Positions 8,371-18,118 of a stretch of DNA of 64,000 bases are shown piece by piece. The notes beneath the pieces are model-generated. The model did not search any database and had not been told where the DNA came from. It saw only the letters and a list, made by a program, of their open reading frames with translations. A program made the translations under genes and the position numbers. Location: contig CAZZLN010000002.1 of the NCBI GenBank assembly GCA_964654945.1, positions 1 to 64,000 of the forward strand, written 5' to 3'. Source of the DNA: HGM11788 sp964654945 (GTDB taxonomy: Bacteria > Bacillota > Clostridia > Lachnospirales > CAG-274). The first letter of the stretch is position 1. Each line of letters begins with the position of its first letter.

Positions 8371-9006
8371 TTAAATCGCTTTTCTAAGACCTTCTATAAT
8401 TTTAATAATTCTTTCGTGTTCAAGCTTCATACTAACTCTGTTTACAACTACTCTGGCAGAAACCGGACAAATATCAGCAAGGACTTCAAGTCCATTAGCT
8501 CTTAATGTTGAACCTGTTTCAACTATATCCACAATAACATCACTAAGACCAACTATAGGAGCAAGCTCTACACTTCCATGAAGCTTTACAATTTCAATTG
8601 TCTGATGCTTTTTATTATAGAAATAATCTTTTGCAATATTGGGATATTTTGTAGCTACAACAAGGTTATTTGAATTATTTAATTTATATTCAATATTTTT
8701 ATAGCCTGCAACTGCGAACTTGCATTTTCCCATTTTTAAATCCAATACCTCATAAATATTTCTGTTTTCCTCAAGCAAAGTATCCTTTCCCACTATACCT
8801 ATATCGGCAGCACCGCTTTCAACATATGTAGGCACATCAGATGCCTTTGCCAAGAAAAATTTTAATTTTAAATCTTCATTTGTAAATATAAGTTTTCTTG
8901 AACTTTTATCCTTCATTTCATCACAGGTTATTCCCATTGTTGATAAAAGCTCCATACTCTTTTCGGCAAGTCTGCCCTTTGCCAAAGCCAGAGTTAAATA
9001 CTCCAT
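8371..9006 (-). CDS. hisG: ATP phosphoribosyltransferase, short form (HisG)
   Basis: HisG joins ATP and PRPP in the first committed step of histidine synthesis. At 211 residues it is the short form lacking the C-terminal regulatory domain, which needs HisZ as regulatory partner, and hisZ is the next gene upstream. The start MEYLTLALAKGRL at 9006 has GGAGGAAAAG before it. The PRPP-binding region lies in DIVETGSTLRANGLEVL. Histidine feedback presumably acts through HisZ. Confidence 0.96.
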   Translation of the reverse strand: MEYLTLALAKGRLAEKSMELLSTMGITCDEMKDKSSRKLIFTNEDLKLKFFLAKASDVPTYVESGAADIGIVGKDTLLEENRNIYEVLDLKMGKCKFAVAGYKNIEYKLNNSNNLVVATKYPNIAKDYFYNKKHQTIEIVKLHGSVELAPIVGLSDVIVDIVETGSTLRANGLEVLADICPVSARVVVNRVSMKLEHERIIKIIEGLRKAI

Positions 9007-9025
9007 CGTCTTTTCCTCCAACATT

Positions 9026-10255
9026 TTACATTTCAATATCTTCCTCTAAAAGCCTGTTAAAATCCTCATCATCTGATATATAAAACAGTTGAGGTTTTCT
9101 GTCTTTAAAATAATACATCAAATTTATATTTCTGTTTTCAGCATATTCGAGATTAATTTCACAATCCTCTCCAAGCTCACTTAGCTCCGCATCAATGCCC
9201 TTATCGGTAACTTTCTGAGCAAACTTAAAAGCATCTGCAATATATTCAGGCTTATATGCTATAAATACATTAGCTCCGGATGAGTCACTGTCAGCTAAAT
9301 CTATAATGTCATTAATTTTTATTGCAAAGCCTACAGCGGGAATATTTTTCCCAAAAGCAGAAGCCATTTTGTCATATCGTCCGCCATCCAGAACCGAAAA
9401 ACCTGTTCCCTTAGCATAGCCTCTAAAAATAATGCCTGTATAATAATCCATAGCACCAATAACACTCAAATCAAAAGAAATATATTTTTCATATTTCAGA
9501 GCTTTAATAACTTCGTATACCTTTGAAAGATATGAAACAGCATTAAGAGATTTTTCATTTTTAACTCTGTTTTTGGCAGCTTCAAGAATATCATAGCCGC
9601 CAATTAACAAAGGCAAATCCTTAAAAACAGAAGCTATATTTTTATTTTCAATTTTTTCAGCTATATCGCTTACTGCAACATAATTTTTATTTAAAATATT
9701 ATCTTTAATATTTTGAGCAGTTTCTTCACATATGTCAGCCTCCTCAATAACACCTGTCAAAAATTCGGCATGACCTATATCAATTTTAAAATTATCAATT
9801 CCAACTTCAAGTAAAGATTTAATAGCAAGAGCTATTGCTTCAACATCTGCACCAAGAGTATTTTTGCTGCCCATAATTTCAATACCGGCTTGAGTAAATT
9901 CTCTAAGCTTTCCCTGATAGCTTTCGTTTCTTCTGAAAGTATTGCCTATATAGTAAAGCTTTTTAGGTGTATCGTCATTTTCAGTAGCAGCAATTCTTGC
10001 AATAGATGGTGTCACATCAGGTCTTAAAGCAAGAAGTGTGCCATCTCTGTCAATAAATCTATACATTCTTTTGCTGTCTATTCCTCCCGCATAATCAAAC
10101 ACCTCTGCGTATTCAATAGTAGGTGTTGAAACCGGTCTGAAGCCATATCTTATAAATAAATCTGAAATTATATTCTCTATTTTATTTTTTATTTCACATT
10201 CATTTGGTAAATAGTCCTTTACACCCTCAGGTGTGTGGAGCTTAGTAATAAGCAT
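9026..10255 (-). CDS. hisZ: ATP phosphoribosyltransferase regulatory subunit (HisZ)
   Basis: HisZ is a paralogue of the catalytic domain of histidyl-tRNA synthetase that has no aminoacylation role and forms the regulated complex with short HisG. The 409-residue protein keeps class II synthetase-like motifs (RMYRFIDRDGTLLALRPDVT, YTGIIFRGYAKG, LDGGRYDKM) but lacks a tRNA-binding anticodon domain of normal length. It is the first gene of the operon, behind two strong promoters, with GGAGG before the ATG. A true HisS was considered, but short HisG next door and the divergent C-terminus favour HisZ. Confidence 0.93.
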   Translation of the reverse strand: MLITKLHTPEGVKDYLPNECEIKNKIENIISDLFIRYGFRPVSTPTIEYAEVFDYAGGIDSKRMYRFIDRDGTLLALRPDVTPSIARIAATENDDTPKKLYYIGNTFRRNESYQGKLREFTQAGIEIMGSKNTLGADVEAIALAIKSLLEVGIDNFKIDIGHAEFLTGVIEEADICEETAQNIKDNILNKNYVAVSDIAEKIENKNIASVFKDLPLLIGGYDILEAAKNRVKNEKSLNAVSYLSKVYEVIKALKYEKYISFDLSVIGAMDYYTGIIFRGYAKGTGFSVLDGGRYDKMASAFGKNIPAVGFAIKINDIIDLADSDSSGANVFIAYKPEYIADAFKFAQKVTDKGIDAELSELGEDCEINLEYAENRNINLMYYFKDRKPQLFYISDDEDFNRLLEEDIEM

Positions 10256-10296
10256 AAGTATTCCTCCATACTTTATCGTGTTAAAGCATTAAAATC

Positions 10297-10324
10297 ATTA
10301 TATCACAAACTCTTATTTTGTCAA
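10297..10324 (-). promoter_or_regulatory. his operon proximal sigma-A promoter
   Basis: TTGACA at 10319-10324 and TATAAT at 10297-10302 on the minus strand are separated by 16 nt, a near-consensus promoter. The leader to the hisZ ATG is only about 35 nt, too short for a T-box or other long leader. Confidence 0.8.
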
Positions 10325-10343
10325 CATAATTATCTGTCTTACC

Positions 10344-10372
10344 ATTATACAATCTATCAATAGATATTTCAA
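10344..10372 (-). promoter_or_regulatory. his operon distal sigma-A promoter
   Basis: TTGAAA (10367-10372), a 17-nt spacer and TATAAT (10344-10349) on the minus strand form a second promoter in tandem with the first. Confidence 0.65.
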
Positions 10373-10378
10373 GAATAA

Positions 10379-13300
10379 TTATTGCAAATTTAAAAAAACA
10401 TTGTAAAGATTTAACAGTCCGTAACCTGAAATATTATTTGGGTATACTTCACTTGATTTTTGTGTTGTGCCGCTTATTATAAGTGCTGTTGCAGTTATTG
10501 AATTTATTGTAAAAAGATTTCCTTTTATTACTGCCCACTCCATTAAAAGTGCTGCCGCTCCCCCTGCCACTCCGGCAGATATGCTTGTATTGTTATTTGT
10601 CGGAGAAACAAAAAAAGGTCTTAAATTTCCTAATTTTGTAGGACCTCTGCCTGATGATGAAACAATATTGTCGTCAGTTAGATTATACCCGCCTGTAACC
10701 ATTACATTATTTGCTGTTGACGGCACAGTTACTGTTACACTTGTATCGGGAGTTACAAAAACAACATTCTGTCCCACAAACTGATTAATGGGAAGCCAAG
10801 CGTGTATTCTGCCATATTGGTTTGTTGAATAAACCCTGACTTTCCATATGCCTGATAACGGATTGGTAAATGTCAATGTTGTTCTTTGGTCTACCGTTTG
10901 ATAAACAGGCAGTGAATAAGAAATCCTTACCTTTGAATTTGACTGAAAAAACATATATTCATTGCTGAAATTGTTAGCTGAGGTAATTCTGTTAATAATT
11001 TCACCGACAGGCGAAATAATTTCAACCTCTGATTTGTCAAGAATGTTATTCCATAGCCACATATTAAATCCCTTGACATTTTCAGCTACATTTATTTCTA
11101 TATCATAGTATTCTCTGTCATTATTGATTGTAAAAGCAGTATGATGTCTTGCAATAGCCTCATTTCCTGATGGTACAACAACTATTGTAGCCGATTCGGC
11201 ACCAATTCTTTCAATATATCTTTCAAAAAGGCTTGAACCATCATGTCCTCCCTCATTAGTACCTATTCCAAGAACTATTACAACAGGCATTTTGATTTTT
11301 TTAGCCTGTCTTATTATATAATCAATTCCCAATATAATATCAGCAGAGGAATACGCAGGTACAGAGCTGTCTATAAATTGATTTTCATACATAAAGGGCT
11401 TAGCCTGTTTAAGTTTTACAGCTATTATCGTGGTGTTAGGAGCAGCACCGTTGTTTCCGCAAGCCTGTACAGCCATAGCTGTACCATGACCTATAGTATC
11501 TCTTGTGGGAGCTGTTTTATTTTTAAGTTCCTCATTTGTATAAACTCTGCCAAAGCATACACCCTCACTGGTTTCATCTTCGACTGTCATATCCCATATA
11601 CTGTGAATTTTGTTATCACCATTTTCATACAAAAATTCTTCATTGTCATAATTAATTCCTGTATCCACAAAACCAACAACAACACCGTTTCCGCTTAAAT
11701 CAAGAGGGGGACGCTGAACTCTTGTTATACCTGCTGCAAGATTAAATTCCTCACTCATAAGTCCATACACAACAGCTTCATTTTCCCCTAAAAACATTGC
11801 TGCTGTGTCAAATGCTCTGACAAAAGCGTAATCATTTCTATTTGGGTAAGCAATTATTAAATTACCGCTTTCTACATTACAGTATGCCGTACCGGTTTCT
11901 TCAAGCTCTTTTATAACATTGGAGGTATTATTGAGTATAAGTTCGGTATTTTCATCATTAAAGGGAGGAGTCTGCTCACTTATCTGATTTATTTTAACGC
12001 TTATAAGCCTGCTGAATGTATCTGAAAGACACAATTTTCCATATCCAAACTCTCTGTTTGGATAATCTGCCATATCTCTTATAGCTCCAAGTCTTAAATA
12101 AGCCTTTAGTCTTTCACCATACATATTTCTGTCATTGCCCTTTACAATTCCCCATTCCATTAAAATAGCACAGCAGGCTGTTACAAATGGTGCTGCAACG
12201 CTGGTGCCGGTGTTTGAATTACCATTTACAAAAACATTTACACCGGGAGCAGCAATATCGGGCTTAATCATATTATCAGCAGTATATCCTCTTCCTGAAA
12301 ATCCTGTGTTGGAATTTGAAGCAGAATTATAGGCAGCTACGGATATTACTCTTGATGCAGTAGAGGGAGCTGTAAGAGTTGTGTAAACATCAGGTGAGAG
12401 AAATCTTCCCTGAGTAGTCCATATATTATAAGTCCCCTCCACTATATTTACAGGTGTTATTATAAGCCTCCAAACTCCCTCAGCAACATTTGTTACACCC
12501 TCAATTCTTATATAAACCTGTTCCTGAATGTTATAAGGTGACGGTTCTGTAAAAATAAAATATATTTCATTATTTCCAAGTATAAAATTTGTCTGACCAA
12601 CTGCAGAAGAAATATTACCGCTTCTGTCACCGTTTGGTGCTATAATTTCATAGCTCATTTTATCCAAAAAATTTTTCCAGACTTCAAGAACTATAAATGG
12701 CAGTCCGCCATCAATGTTAAATTCAATTGTATTTGTTTCGTTATTATTAATTTTGTTGCTGTAATGTCTGCCCTTATCACCCTCATTTCCTGTTGCGACA
12801 ATTATAGAACATCTATAGTTCTGACAAACCTCATCAATATATTCCTCAAAAAGTGTGTTTCCGGTATGGGGTCCGCTGTTTGTTCCATAGGATATATTTA
12901 TTACAAAAGGTCTGCCCTCTGCACTGTCTGATATGAATTTAATGCCTCTCATAATATCCGTATCAGATGCAAAAAAATCATTTCTTCCTATTGACACAAA
13001 GGCAATATCAGCATTGTAAGCTATATTGTTTATAATAGATGCAACCATTGTACCATGATTTACATTGGGATTTTCATTTAGCAGCTTTTTATATTTTATT
13101 TTATCAGCAAATGAAACATTTTCATCTATACCTGAATCTATTATTCCAACAATTACTCCCTCTCCGGTTCCTATGCTTTCTGAATAATCTATTATACAGG
13201 AATCAATTTTACTTTCTTCTATGAACAATCTTAATAATTTAGGAATTTCAACATATATAACCTCATTAAATTTTAATAAATTATTTATTTCATTAACTGA

Positions 13301-13450
13301 TATTGTTAAAATAGCAAAGGAATTTGAAAGCACCTCGGCAGATGCCCCAACTTCATTTGCAATTCTGTCTATATTTCCATTGTATTTTACAATAAGTTCT
13401 GTAACACTGTTTCCGCCAAATTCAATTTCATACATTATATTTCCATCCAT
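10379..13450 (-). CDS. Tandem S8 subtilase, CspBA-like
   Basis: The 1023-residue protein carries two subtilisin domains. After a prodomain-like N-terminus (about 1-90), domain 1 has D105 (IIDSGID), H132 (NHGT), oxyanion N222 (ATGNEG) and S417 (GTSVAAP). Domain 2 has D596 (VDTGIN), H655 (GHGT), N763 (SGNE) and S956 in NTSISAG, where the usual GTSxA-x-P is altered. Each domain has an inserted stretch of about 130 residues, as in the jellyroll of Csp proteases. There is no signal peptide. Csp proteases activate the cortex hydrolase SleC in clostridial germination, and C. difficile CspBA is a similar two-domain fusion whose CspA half is inactive. A germination role is inferred from this likeness. 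GAGGGGTGAT supports the start. Confidence 0.8.
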   Translation of the reverse strand: MDGNIMYEIEFGGNSVTELIVKYNGNIDRIANEVGASAEVLSNSFAILTISVNEINNLLKFNEVIYVEIPKLLRLFIEESKIDSCIIDYSESIGTGEGVIVGIIDSGIDENVSFADKIKYKKLLNENPNVNHGTMVASIINNIAYNADIAFVSIGRNDFFASDTDIMRGIKFISDSAEGRPFVINISYGTNSGPHTGNTLFEEYIDEVCQNYRCSIIVATGNEGDKGRHYSNKINNNETNTIEFNIDGGLPFIVLEVWKNFLDKMSYEIIAPNGDRSGNISSAVGQTNFILGNNEIYFIFTEPSPYNIQEQVYIRIEGVTNVAEGVWRLIITPVNIVEGTYNIWTTQGRFLSPDVYTTLTAPSTASRVISVAAYNSASNSNTGFSGRGYTADNMIKPDIAAPGVNVFVNGNSNTGTSVAAPFVTACCAILMEWGIVKGNDRNMYGERLKAYLRLGAIRDMADYPNREFGYGKLCLSDTFSRLISVKINQISEQTPPFNDENTELILNNTSNVIKELEETGTAYCNVESGNLIIAYPNRNDYAFVRAFDTAAMFLGENEAVVYGLMSEEFNLAAGITRVQRPPLDLSGNGVVVGFVDTGINYDNEEFLYENGDNKIHSIWDMTVEDETSEGVCFGRVYTNEELKNKTAPTRDTIGHGTAMAVQACGNNGAAPNTTIIAVKLKQAKPFMYENQFIDSSVPAYSSADIILGIDYIIRQAKKIKMPVVIVLGIGTNEGGHDGSSLFERYIERIGAESATIVVVPSGNEAIARHHTAFTINNDREYYDIEINVAENVKGFNMWLWNNILDKSEVEIISPVGEIINRITSANNFSNEYMFFQSNSKVRISYSLPVYQTVDQRTTLTFTNPLSGIWKVRVYSTNQYGRIHAWLPINQFVGQNVVFVTPDTSVTVTVPSTANNVMVTGGYNLTDDNIVSSSGRGPTKLGNLRPFFVSPTNNNTSISAGVAGGAAALLMEWAVIKGNLFTINSITATALIISGTTQKSSEVYPNNISGYGLLNLYNVFLNLQ

Positions 13451-13486
13451 AATATCACCCCTCGGATATTATATGAATGTAAAGGC

Positions 13487-13515
13487 AAAAAAAGACTGCC
13501 ACAAAAGTGACAGTC
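13487..13515 (-). terminator. ppdK terminator
   Basis: On the minus strand GACTGTCAC pairs with GTGGCAGTC around a TTTT loop, with one mismatch, and is followed by a run of seven T. It lies between ppdK and the subtilase gene. Confidence 0.85.
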
Positions 13516-13523
13516 ATTTAATA

Positions 13524-16154
13524 TTATCTTGGATATTTAATTTGAGCCTGTGCAGCAGCAAGTCTTGCAATAGGAACTCTGTATGGAGAACAGCTTACAT
13601 AAGTTAAGCCAACCTTATGACAAAATTCTACTGAAGATGGGTCACCGCCATGCTCGCCACAGATGCCTAACATAATATCAGGTCTGGTCTGCTTACCGAG
13701 TTTAGCAGCCATTTCAACAAGTTTACCTACACCTGCCTGATCAAGTCTTGCAAACGGATCAGACTCATAAATCTTATTGTCATAGTAAGAATCAAGGAAT
13801 TTACCTGCATCATCTCTTGAGAAACCAAATGTCATTTGAGTTAAATCGTTAGTACCAAATGAGAAGAATTCGGCTTCCTTAGCAATTTCATCAGCAGTAA
13901 GAGCTGCTCTAGGAATTTCAATCATAGTGCCAACCTTATATTTAAGGTCAGAGCCGGCATCAGCAATAATCTTATCGGCAGTCTTAACAACTACATTCTT
14001 AACATAAGCAAGCTCTTTAACTTCGCCTACAAGAGGAATCATAATTTCAGGAACAATGTTCCACTCAGGATGAGCATTAGAAACATTAATAGCAGCCTTA
14101 ATAACAGCTTTTGTCTGCATTTCTGCAATTTCAGGATATGTTACTGCAAGACGACATCCTCTGTGACCCATCATAGGGTTAAATTCATGAAGTGATGCAA
14201 TAATAGCCTTAATATCTTCAACACTCTTGTTCTGAGTATCAGCTAAAAGCTTAATATCATCTTCTTCTGTAGGCACAAATTCATGAAGCGGTGGGTCGAG
14301 GAAACGAATATTAACGTGCTTACCCTCCATAGTTTCATAAAGTTTTTCAAAGTCACCCTGCTGCATTGGTTCAAGCTTAGCAAGAGCTGCTTTTCTCTGC
14401 TCAACTGTTTCAGAACAAATCATTTCTCTAATAGCTGCAATTCTGTCACCATCAAAGAACATATGCTCAGTTCTGCAAAGACCGATACCCTGTGCGCCAA
14501 ATTCAACAGCCTTTGCTGCATCTCTAGGAGTATCAGCATTGGTTCTGACTTCTAAAGAACGATATTTATCTGCCCAGTTCATAATTCTTTCAAAATCACC
14601 ACTAATAGAAGCCTCAACAGTTTCAATAGCTTCACCATATATATTACCGGTTGAACCGTCTAATGAAATCCAATCTCCCTCTGTATATGTTCTGCCTGCA
14701 AGCTCAAACTTCTTGTTTTCTTCGTCCATCTTAATTTCGCCACAGCCGGATACACAGCAAGTACCCATACCACGAGCAACAACGGCTGCATGAGATGTCA
14801 TACCGCCTCTAACAGTGAGGATACCCTGAGCATAGTTCATACCCTCAATATCTTCCGGAGAAGTTTCAAGTCTTACAAGTACAACCTTTTCGCCGGTCTT
14901 AGCCCAGCTGACAGCATCTTCAGCAGTAAACACAATCTTGCCGCAAGCAGCACCGGGAGATGCAGCAAGTGCAGTTGCAACAGGCTTAGCATTCTTTAAA
15001 ACATCAGCATTAAACTGTGGATGAAGTAAAGCGTCAAGCTGTTTAGGGTCAATCATTAACACTGCTTCCTGTTCAGAAATCATACCCTCATCAACAAGGT
15101 CACAAGCAATCTTTAATGCAGCGGCAGCAGTTCTCTTGCCATTTCTTGTCTGGAGCATATAAAGCTTCTTATCTTCAATAGTAAACTCCATATCCTGCAT
15201 ATCTCTGTAGTGAGCTTCAAGCTTATCACAAATGTCTACAAACTGATTATAAACTTCAGGCATAACATCCTTTAACTGGTCAATAGTCTGGGGAGTTCTT
15301 ACGCCTGCAACAACGTCTTCGCCCTGTGCGTTCATAAGAAATTCGCCAAAAAGCTTCTTTTCACCGGTAGCAGGGTTTCTTGTAAATGCAACACCTGTAC
15401 CTGATGTGTCACCCATATTGCCAAATACCATTGACTGTACATTTACAGCAGTGCCCCAAGAACCGGGAATATCATTCATTCTTCTGTAGTAGATAGCTCT
15501 TGGATTATCCCATGAACGGAATACTGCCTTAATAGCACCCATTAACTGTTCTTTAGGGTCAGATGGGAAATCCTTTCCGATTTTAGCTTTATATTCAGCC
15601 TTAAATTGATTGGCAAGCTCTTTTAAATCTTCAGCAGTAAGCTCAGTGTCAAGCTTAACGCCTCTCTTTTCTTTCATTTCATCAATAAGCTGCTCAAAAT
15701 ACTTTTTGCCAACTTCCATAACTACATCAGAATACATCTGAATAAATCTGCGATATGAATCATAAGCAAATCTGGGATTGTTAGTCTTCTTGGCAAATGC
15801 CTCAACAACTTCGTCATTTAAACCGAGGTTAAGAATAGTATCCATCATACCCGGCATGGATGCTCTTGCACCGGATCTGACTGAAACTAAAAGAGGATTT
15901 TCAATATCGCCAAATTTCTTGCCTGTAATTTCTTCCATCTTAGTGATATATTCCATAATTTCAGTCTGAATATCATCATTAATAACTTCACCATCAGCAT
16001 AGTACTGTGTACAAGCCTCTGTTGTAATTGTGAAGCCCTGAGGTACAGGCATACCAAGATTTGTCATCTCAGCTAAGTTAGCACCCTTGCCTCCGAGCAA
16101 TTCTCTCATTTTTCCGTTTCCCTCTGAGAATAAATAAACGAATTTATTACTCAT
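13524..16154 (-). CDS. ppdK: Pyruvate, phosphate dikinase
   Basis: PPDK interconverts pyruvate, ATP and phosphate with PEP, AMP and pyrophosphate. In anaerobic clostridia it commonly serves glycolysis or PEP formation with pyrophosphate. The 876-residue protein has the full three-domain layout: an N-terminal ATP-grasp domain (LFSEGNGKMRELLGGKGANLAEM), the swivelling phosphohistidine domain (GGMTSHAAVVARGMG, His near 455) and a C-terminal TIM barrel with the catalytic Cys near 830 in LGICGEHGGD. Length is normal. AGGAGG lies 8 nt before the ATG. It is a single gene with its own promoter and terminator. Confidence 0.98.
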   Translation of the reverse strand: MSNKFVYLFSEGNGKMRELLGGKGANLAEMTNLGMPVPQGFTITTEACTQYYADGEVINDDIQTEIMEYITKMEEITGKKFGDIENPLLVSVRSGARASMPGMMDTILNLGLNDEVVEAFAKKTNNPRFAYDSYRRFIQMYSDVVMEVGKKYFEQLIDEMKEKRGVKLDTELTAEDLKELANQFKAEYKAKIGKDFPSDPKEQLMGAIKAVFRSWDNPRAIYYRRMNDIPGSWGTAVNVQSMVFGNMGDTSGTGVAFTRNPATGEKKLFGEFLMNAQGEDVVAGVRTPQTIDQLKDVMPEVYNQFVDICDKLEAHYRDMQDMEFTIEDKKLYMLQTRNGKRTAAAALKIACDLVDEGMISEQEAVLMIDPKQLDALLHPQFNADVLKNAKPVATALAASPGAACGKIVFTAEDAVSWAKTGEKVVLVRLETSPEDIEGMNYAQGILTVRGGMTSHAAVVARGMGTCCVSGCGEIKMDEENKKFELAGRTYTEGDWISLDGSTGNIYGEAIETVEASISGDFERIMNWADKYRSLEVRTNADTPRDAAKAVEFGAQGIGLCRTEHMFFDGDRIAAIREMICSETVEQRKAALAKLEPMQQGDFEKLYETMEGKHVNIRFLDPPLHEFVPTEEDDIKLLADTQNKSVEDIKAIIASLHEFNPMMGHRGCRLAVTYPEIAEMQTKAVIKAAINVSNAHPEWNIVPEIMIPLVGEVKELAYVKNVVVKTADKIIADAGSDLKYKVGTMIEIPRAALTADEIAKEAEFFSFGTNDLTQMTFGFSRDDAGKFLDSYYDNKIYESDPFARLDQAGVGKLVEMAAKLGKQTRPDIMLGICGEHGGDPSSVEFCHKVGLTYVSCSPYRVPIARLAAAQAQIKYPR

Positions 16155-16217
16155 CGTTATCGCCTCCTAATAATTTTTTGCATATTATTTGTACAAAATC
16201 AAATTTGCATTGAATAT

Positions 16218-16246
16218 ATGATACCATACTTTAACAAAAATAGCAA
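16218..16246 (-). promoter_or_regulatory. ppdK sigma-A promoter
   Basis: On the minus strand TTGCTA (16241-16246), 17 nt and TATCAT (16218-16223), with a TG one base before the -10. The leader to ppdK is about 55 nt. Confidence 0.65.
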
Positions 16247-16320
16247 CAATTTTTTAAATTTTGTAGACCAATTCTAAATTTACTATTAATTTACCGTCAC
16301 CAATAATTATAAATTACAAA

Positions 16321-16584
16321 TCATGGTAAGAATAGTAGCTTTATCTGCCACAAATTGGTAATTATTTTATTAATAGCTTTTGTTTCTTCATTTATTTTTT
16401 CAACATGATTCTGTTCGTTTGAATCTATATAAATAATTGATCCTGTATTAATTCTGTACGGATTAAATACTATATCATTCTTATATAGCTTCTGCGGTAA
16501 AACACTTTTCACAGATAAAATATCATCAACTGTTTTTTCTTCTACTTTTGTTATTGCACCGTCCAATGTTTTAATTACTGACAC
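16321..16584 (-). CDS. Small DUF3006-like protein, uncertain
   Basis: This 87-residue open frame begins with GTG and has no good ribosome binding site (AGAGG is about 18 nt away). Its pattern resembles DUF3006 small proteins: an N-terminal beta strand with the central LDG turn (VIKTLDGAITKVE), a central LPQKLYKNDIVF block where the family has LP-x-x-x-x-x-GD, and a C-terminal helix with INEETKAINKIITNLW. It lies 54 nt after livF on the same strand, so it may be carried on the liv transcript. It may be a divergent or decaying copy of the gene at 41401-41607, and translation is not certain. Confidence 0.45.
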   Translation of the reverse strand: MSVIKTLDGAITKVEEKTVDDILSVKSVLPQKLYKNDIVFNPYRINTGSIIYIDSNEQNHVEKINEETKAINKIITNLWQIKLLFLP

Positions 16585-16638
16585 ATATTTATATACTTTT
16601 TCTACATCCTCTTTTCTTTTGGTTTTTTTCAGCCCCTT

Positions 16639-17343
16639 TTAACCGCCAAGATAAGCTTTTCTTATATCATCATTACCCATAAGCTCCTTAGCATTACCCT
16701 CCATAACAATTCTGCCTGTTTCAAGAACGTAAGCTCTGTCACTTATAGACAACGCCATATTTGCATTCTGCTCTACCAAAAGAATAGTAACTCCGTCATT
16801 ATTACATTCTTTTATAATTGAAAAAATATCATTAACAAGAATAGGAGCAAGTCCCATTGACGGCTCATCCATAAGAAGCATTTTTGGTTTACCCATTAAG
16901 GCTCTGCCCATGGCAAGCATCTGCTGTTCACCCCCTGAAAGGGTACCTGCAAGCTGTTTTCTTCTTTCTCCAAGTCTTGGAAAAAGCTCCATAACTCTGT
17001 TATATTCCTTTTTAATAAAGTTTTTATCTTTAACAGAAAAAGCTCCAAGCATAAGATTTTCATAAACAGAAAGCTCCTGAAAAACCCGTCTGCCCTCAGG
17101 AACATGACCTAAACCAAGATGCACAACCTTATCTGCTGACATCTTTGTTATATTATGCTCCATAAAAGAAACATCTCCGCTGTTACTTTTTAACAACCCT
17201 GATACACTATGAAGAGTTGTAGTTTTTCCTGCACCGTTTGCACCTATAAGAGAAACAATTTCTCCCTGATTTACTTCAAATGAAATGCCTTTTATAGCGT
17301 GGATAGCACCATAATATACATTCAAATTGTTTACCTTTAACAT
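16639..17343 (-). CDS. livF: Branched-chain amino acid ABC transporter ATPase (LivF)
   Basis: LivF is one of two ATPases driving uptake of leucine, isoleucine and valine through LivHM. The 234-residue protein has Walker A GANGAGKTT, the signature LSGGEQQMLAMGRAL and Walker B LLMDEPSMGL. LivF is recognised by its short length and ending in a YLGG motif, without the longer loop of LivG. AAAGGAGGG precedes the ATG. It is the last transporter gene, 14 nt after livG. Confidence 0.95.
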   Translation of the reverse strand: MLKVNNLNVYYGAIHAIKGISFEVNQGEIVSLIGANGAGKTTTLHSVSGLLKSNSGDVSFMEHNITKMSADKVVHLGLGHVPEGRRVFQELSVYENLMLGAFSVKDKNFIKKEYNRVMELFPRLGERRKQLAGTLSGGEQQMLAMGRALMGKPKMLLMDEPSMGLAPILVNDIFSIIKECNNDGVTILLVEQNANMALSISDRAYVLETGRIVMEGNAKELMGNDDIRKAYLGG

Positions 17344-17357
17344 AATGCTACCCTCCT

Positions 17358-18116
17358 TTACTGACCCAAATATGCAGAAATAACCTTTGGATTGGTTTTG
17401 ATTTCTTCAGGAAGTCCGTCAGCAATCACTCTGCCATATTCTAAAACTACAATTTTTTCACATATACCCATTACAAGTGACATATCGTGTTCAATTAATA
17501 ATATCGAAATATTAAATTTATCTCTTATGAGATAAATAGTATCCATAAGCTCTGCTGTTTCATTAGGATTCATACCGGCAGCAGGCTCATCAAGCAGAAG
17601 CAACTTTGGATTAGTAGCCAATGCTCTTGCAATTTCAAGCTTTCTCTGTTTACCATAAGGAAGATTTGATGCAAGCACATCAGCTTCATTATTTAAGTCA
17701 AATACTTCAAGAAGCTCTAAAGCGTGTTTTGTAATTGCCTTTTCTTCTTTTAAAAATTTAGGGAGTCTTAAAATACTTGAAATCATACCCGCATTGTAGC
17801 TGTTGTGTAAACCAACCTTTACATTATCTATAACTGACATATTGCCAAAAAGCCTGATATTCTGAAATGTTCTTGCTATGCCCTCTTTATTTATTTCAAT
17901 AGGCGATTTTCCCTCAAGATTTTTACCATCAAATATAAAAAGTCCGTCTGTTGGCTTATAAACACCTGTAAGCAAATTAAAAATTGTAGTTTTGCCTGCA
18001 CCGTTTGGTCCAATAAGTCCATATAGCTGTCCTTTTTCTATAGTGAGATTGAATTTATCAACAGCTCTTAAACCACCAAAGGAAATTCCTAAATCCCTAA
18101 CCTCTAATAAAGCCAT
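17358..18116 (-). CDS. livG: Branched-chain amino acid ABC transporter ATPase (LivG)
   Basis: LivG is the second ATPase of the transporter. The 252-residue protein has Walker A GPNGAGKTT, the LivG-type signature LPYGKQRKLEIARAL and Walker B LLLDEPAAGMNP. Its start lies 2 nt after the livM stop, with GGAGG inside the livM end, indicating coupling. The Q-loop region around ARTFQNIRLFGNMSV is typical of LivG. Confidence 0.95.
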   Translation of the reverse strand: MALLEVRDLGISFGGLRAVDKFNLTIEKGQLYGLIGPNGAGKTTIFNLLTGVYKPTDGLFIFDGKNLEGKSPIEINKEGIARTFQNIRLFGNMSVIDNVKVGLHNSYNAGMISSILRLPKFLKEEKAITKHALELLEVFDLNNEADVLASNLPYGKQRKLEIARALATNPKLLLLDEPAAGMNPNETAELMDTIYLIRDKFNISILLIEHDMSLVMGICEKIVVLEYGRVIADGLPEEIKTNPKVISAYLGQ

Positions 18117-18118
18117 AA

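Noticed and set aside
10256..10378. Possible histidine T-box leader before hisZ
   Set aside because: The leader is only about 35-85 nt and lacks the T-box sequence and specifier stem.
11243..11698. 151-residue plus-strand frame inside the subtilase gene
   Set aside because: It is antisense to a long conserved coding region and its composition is that of a shadow frame.
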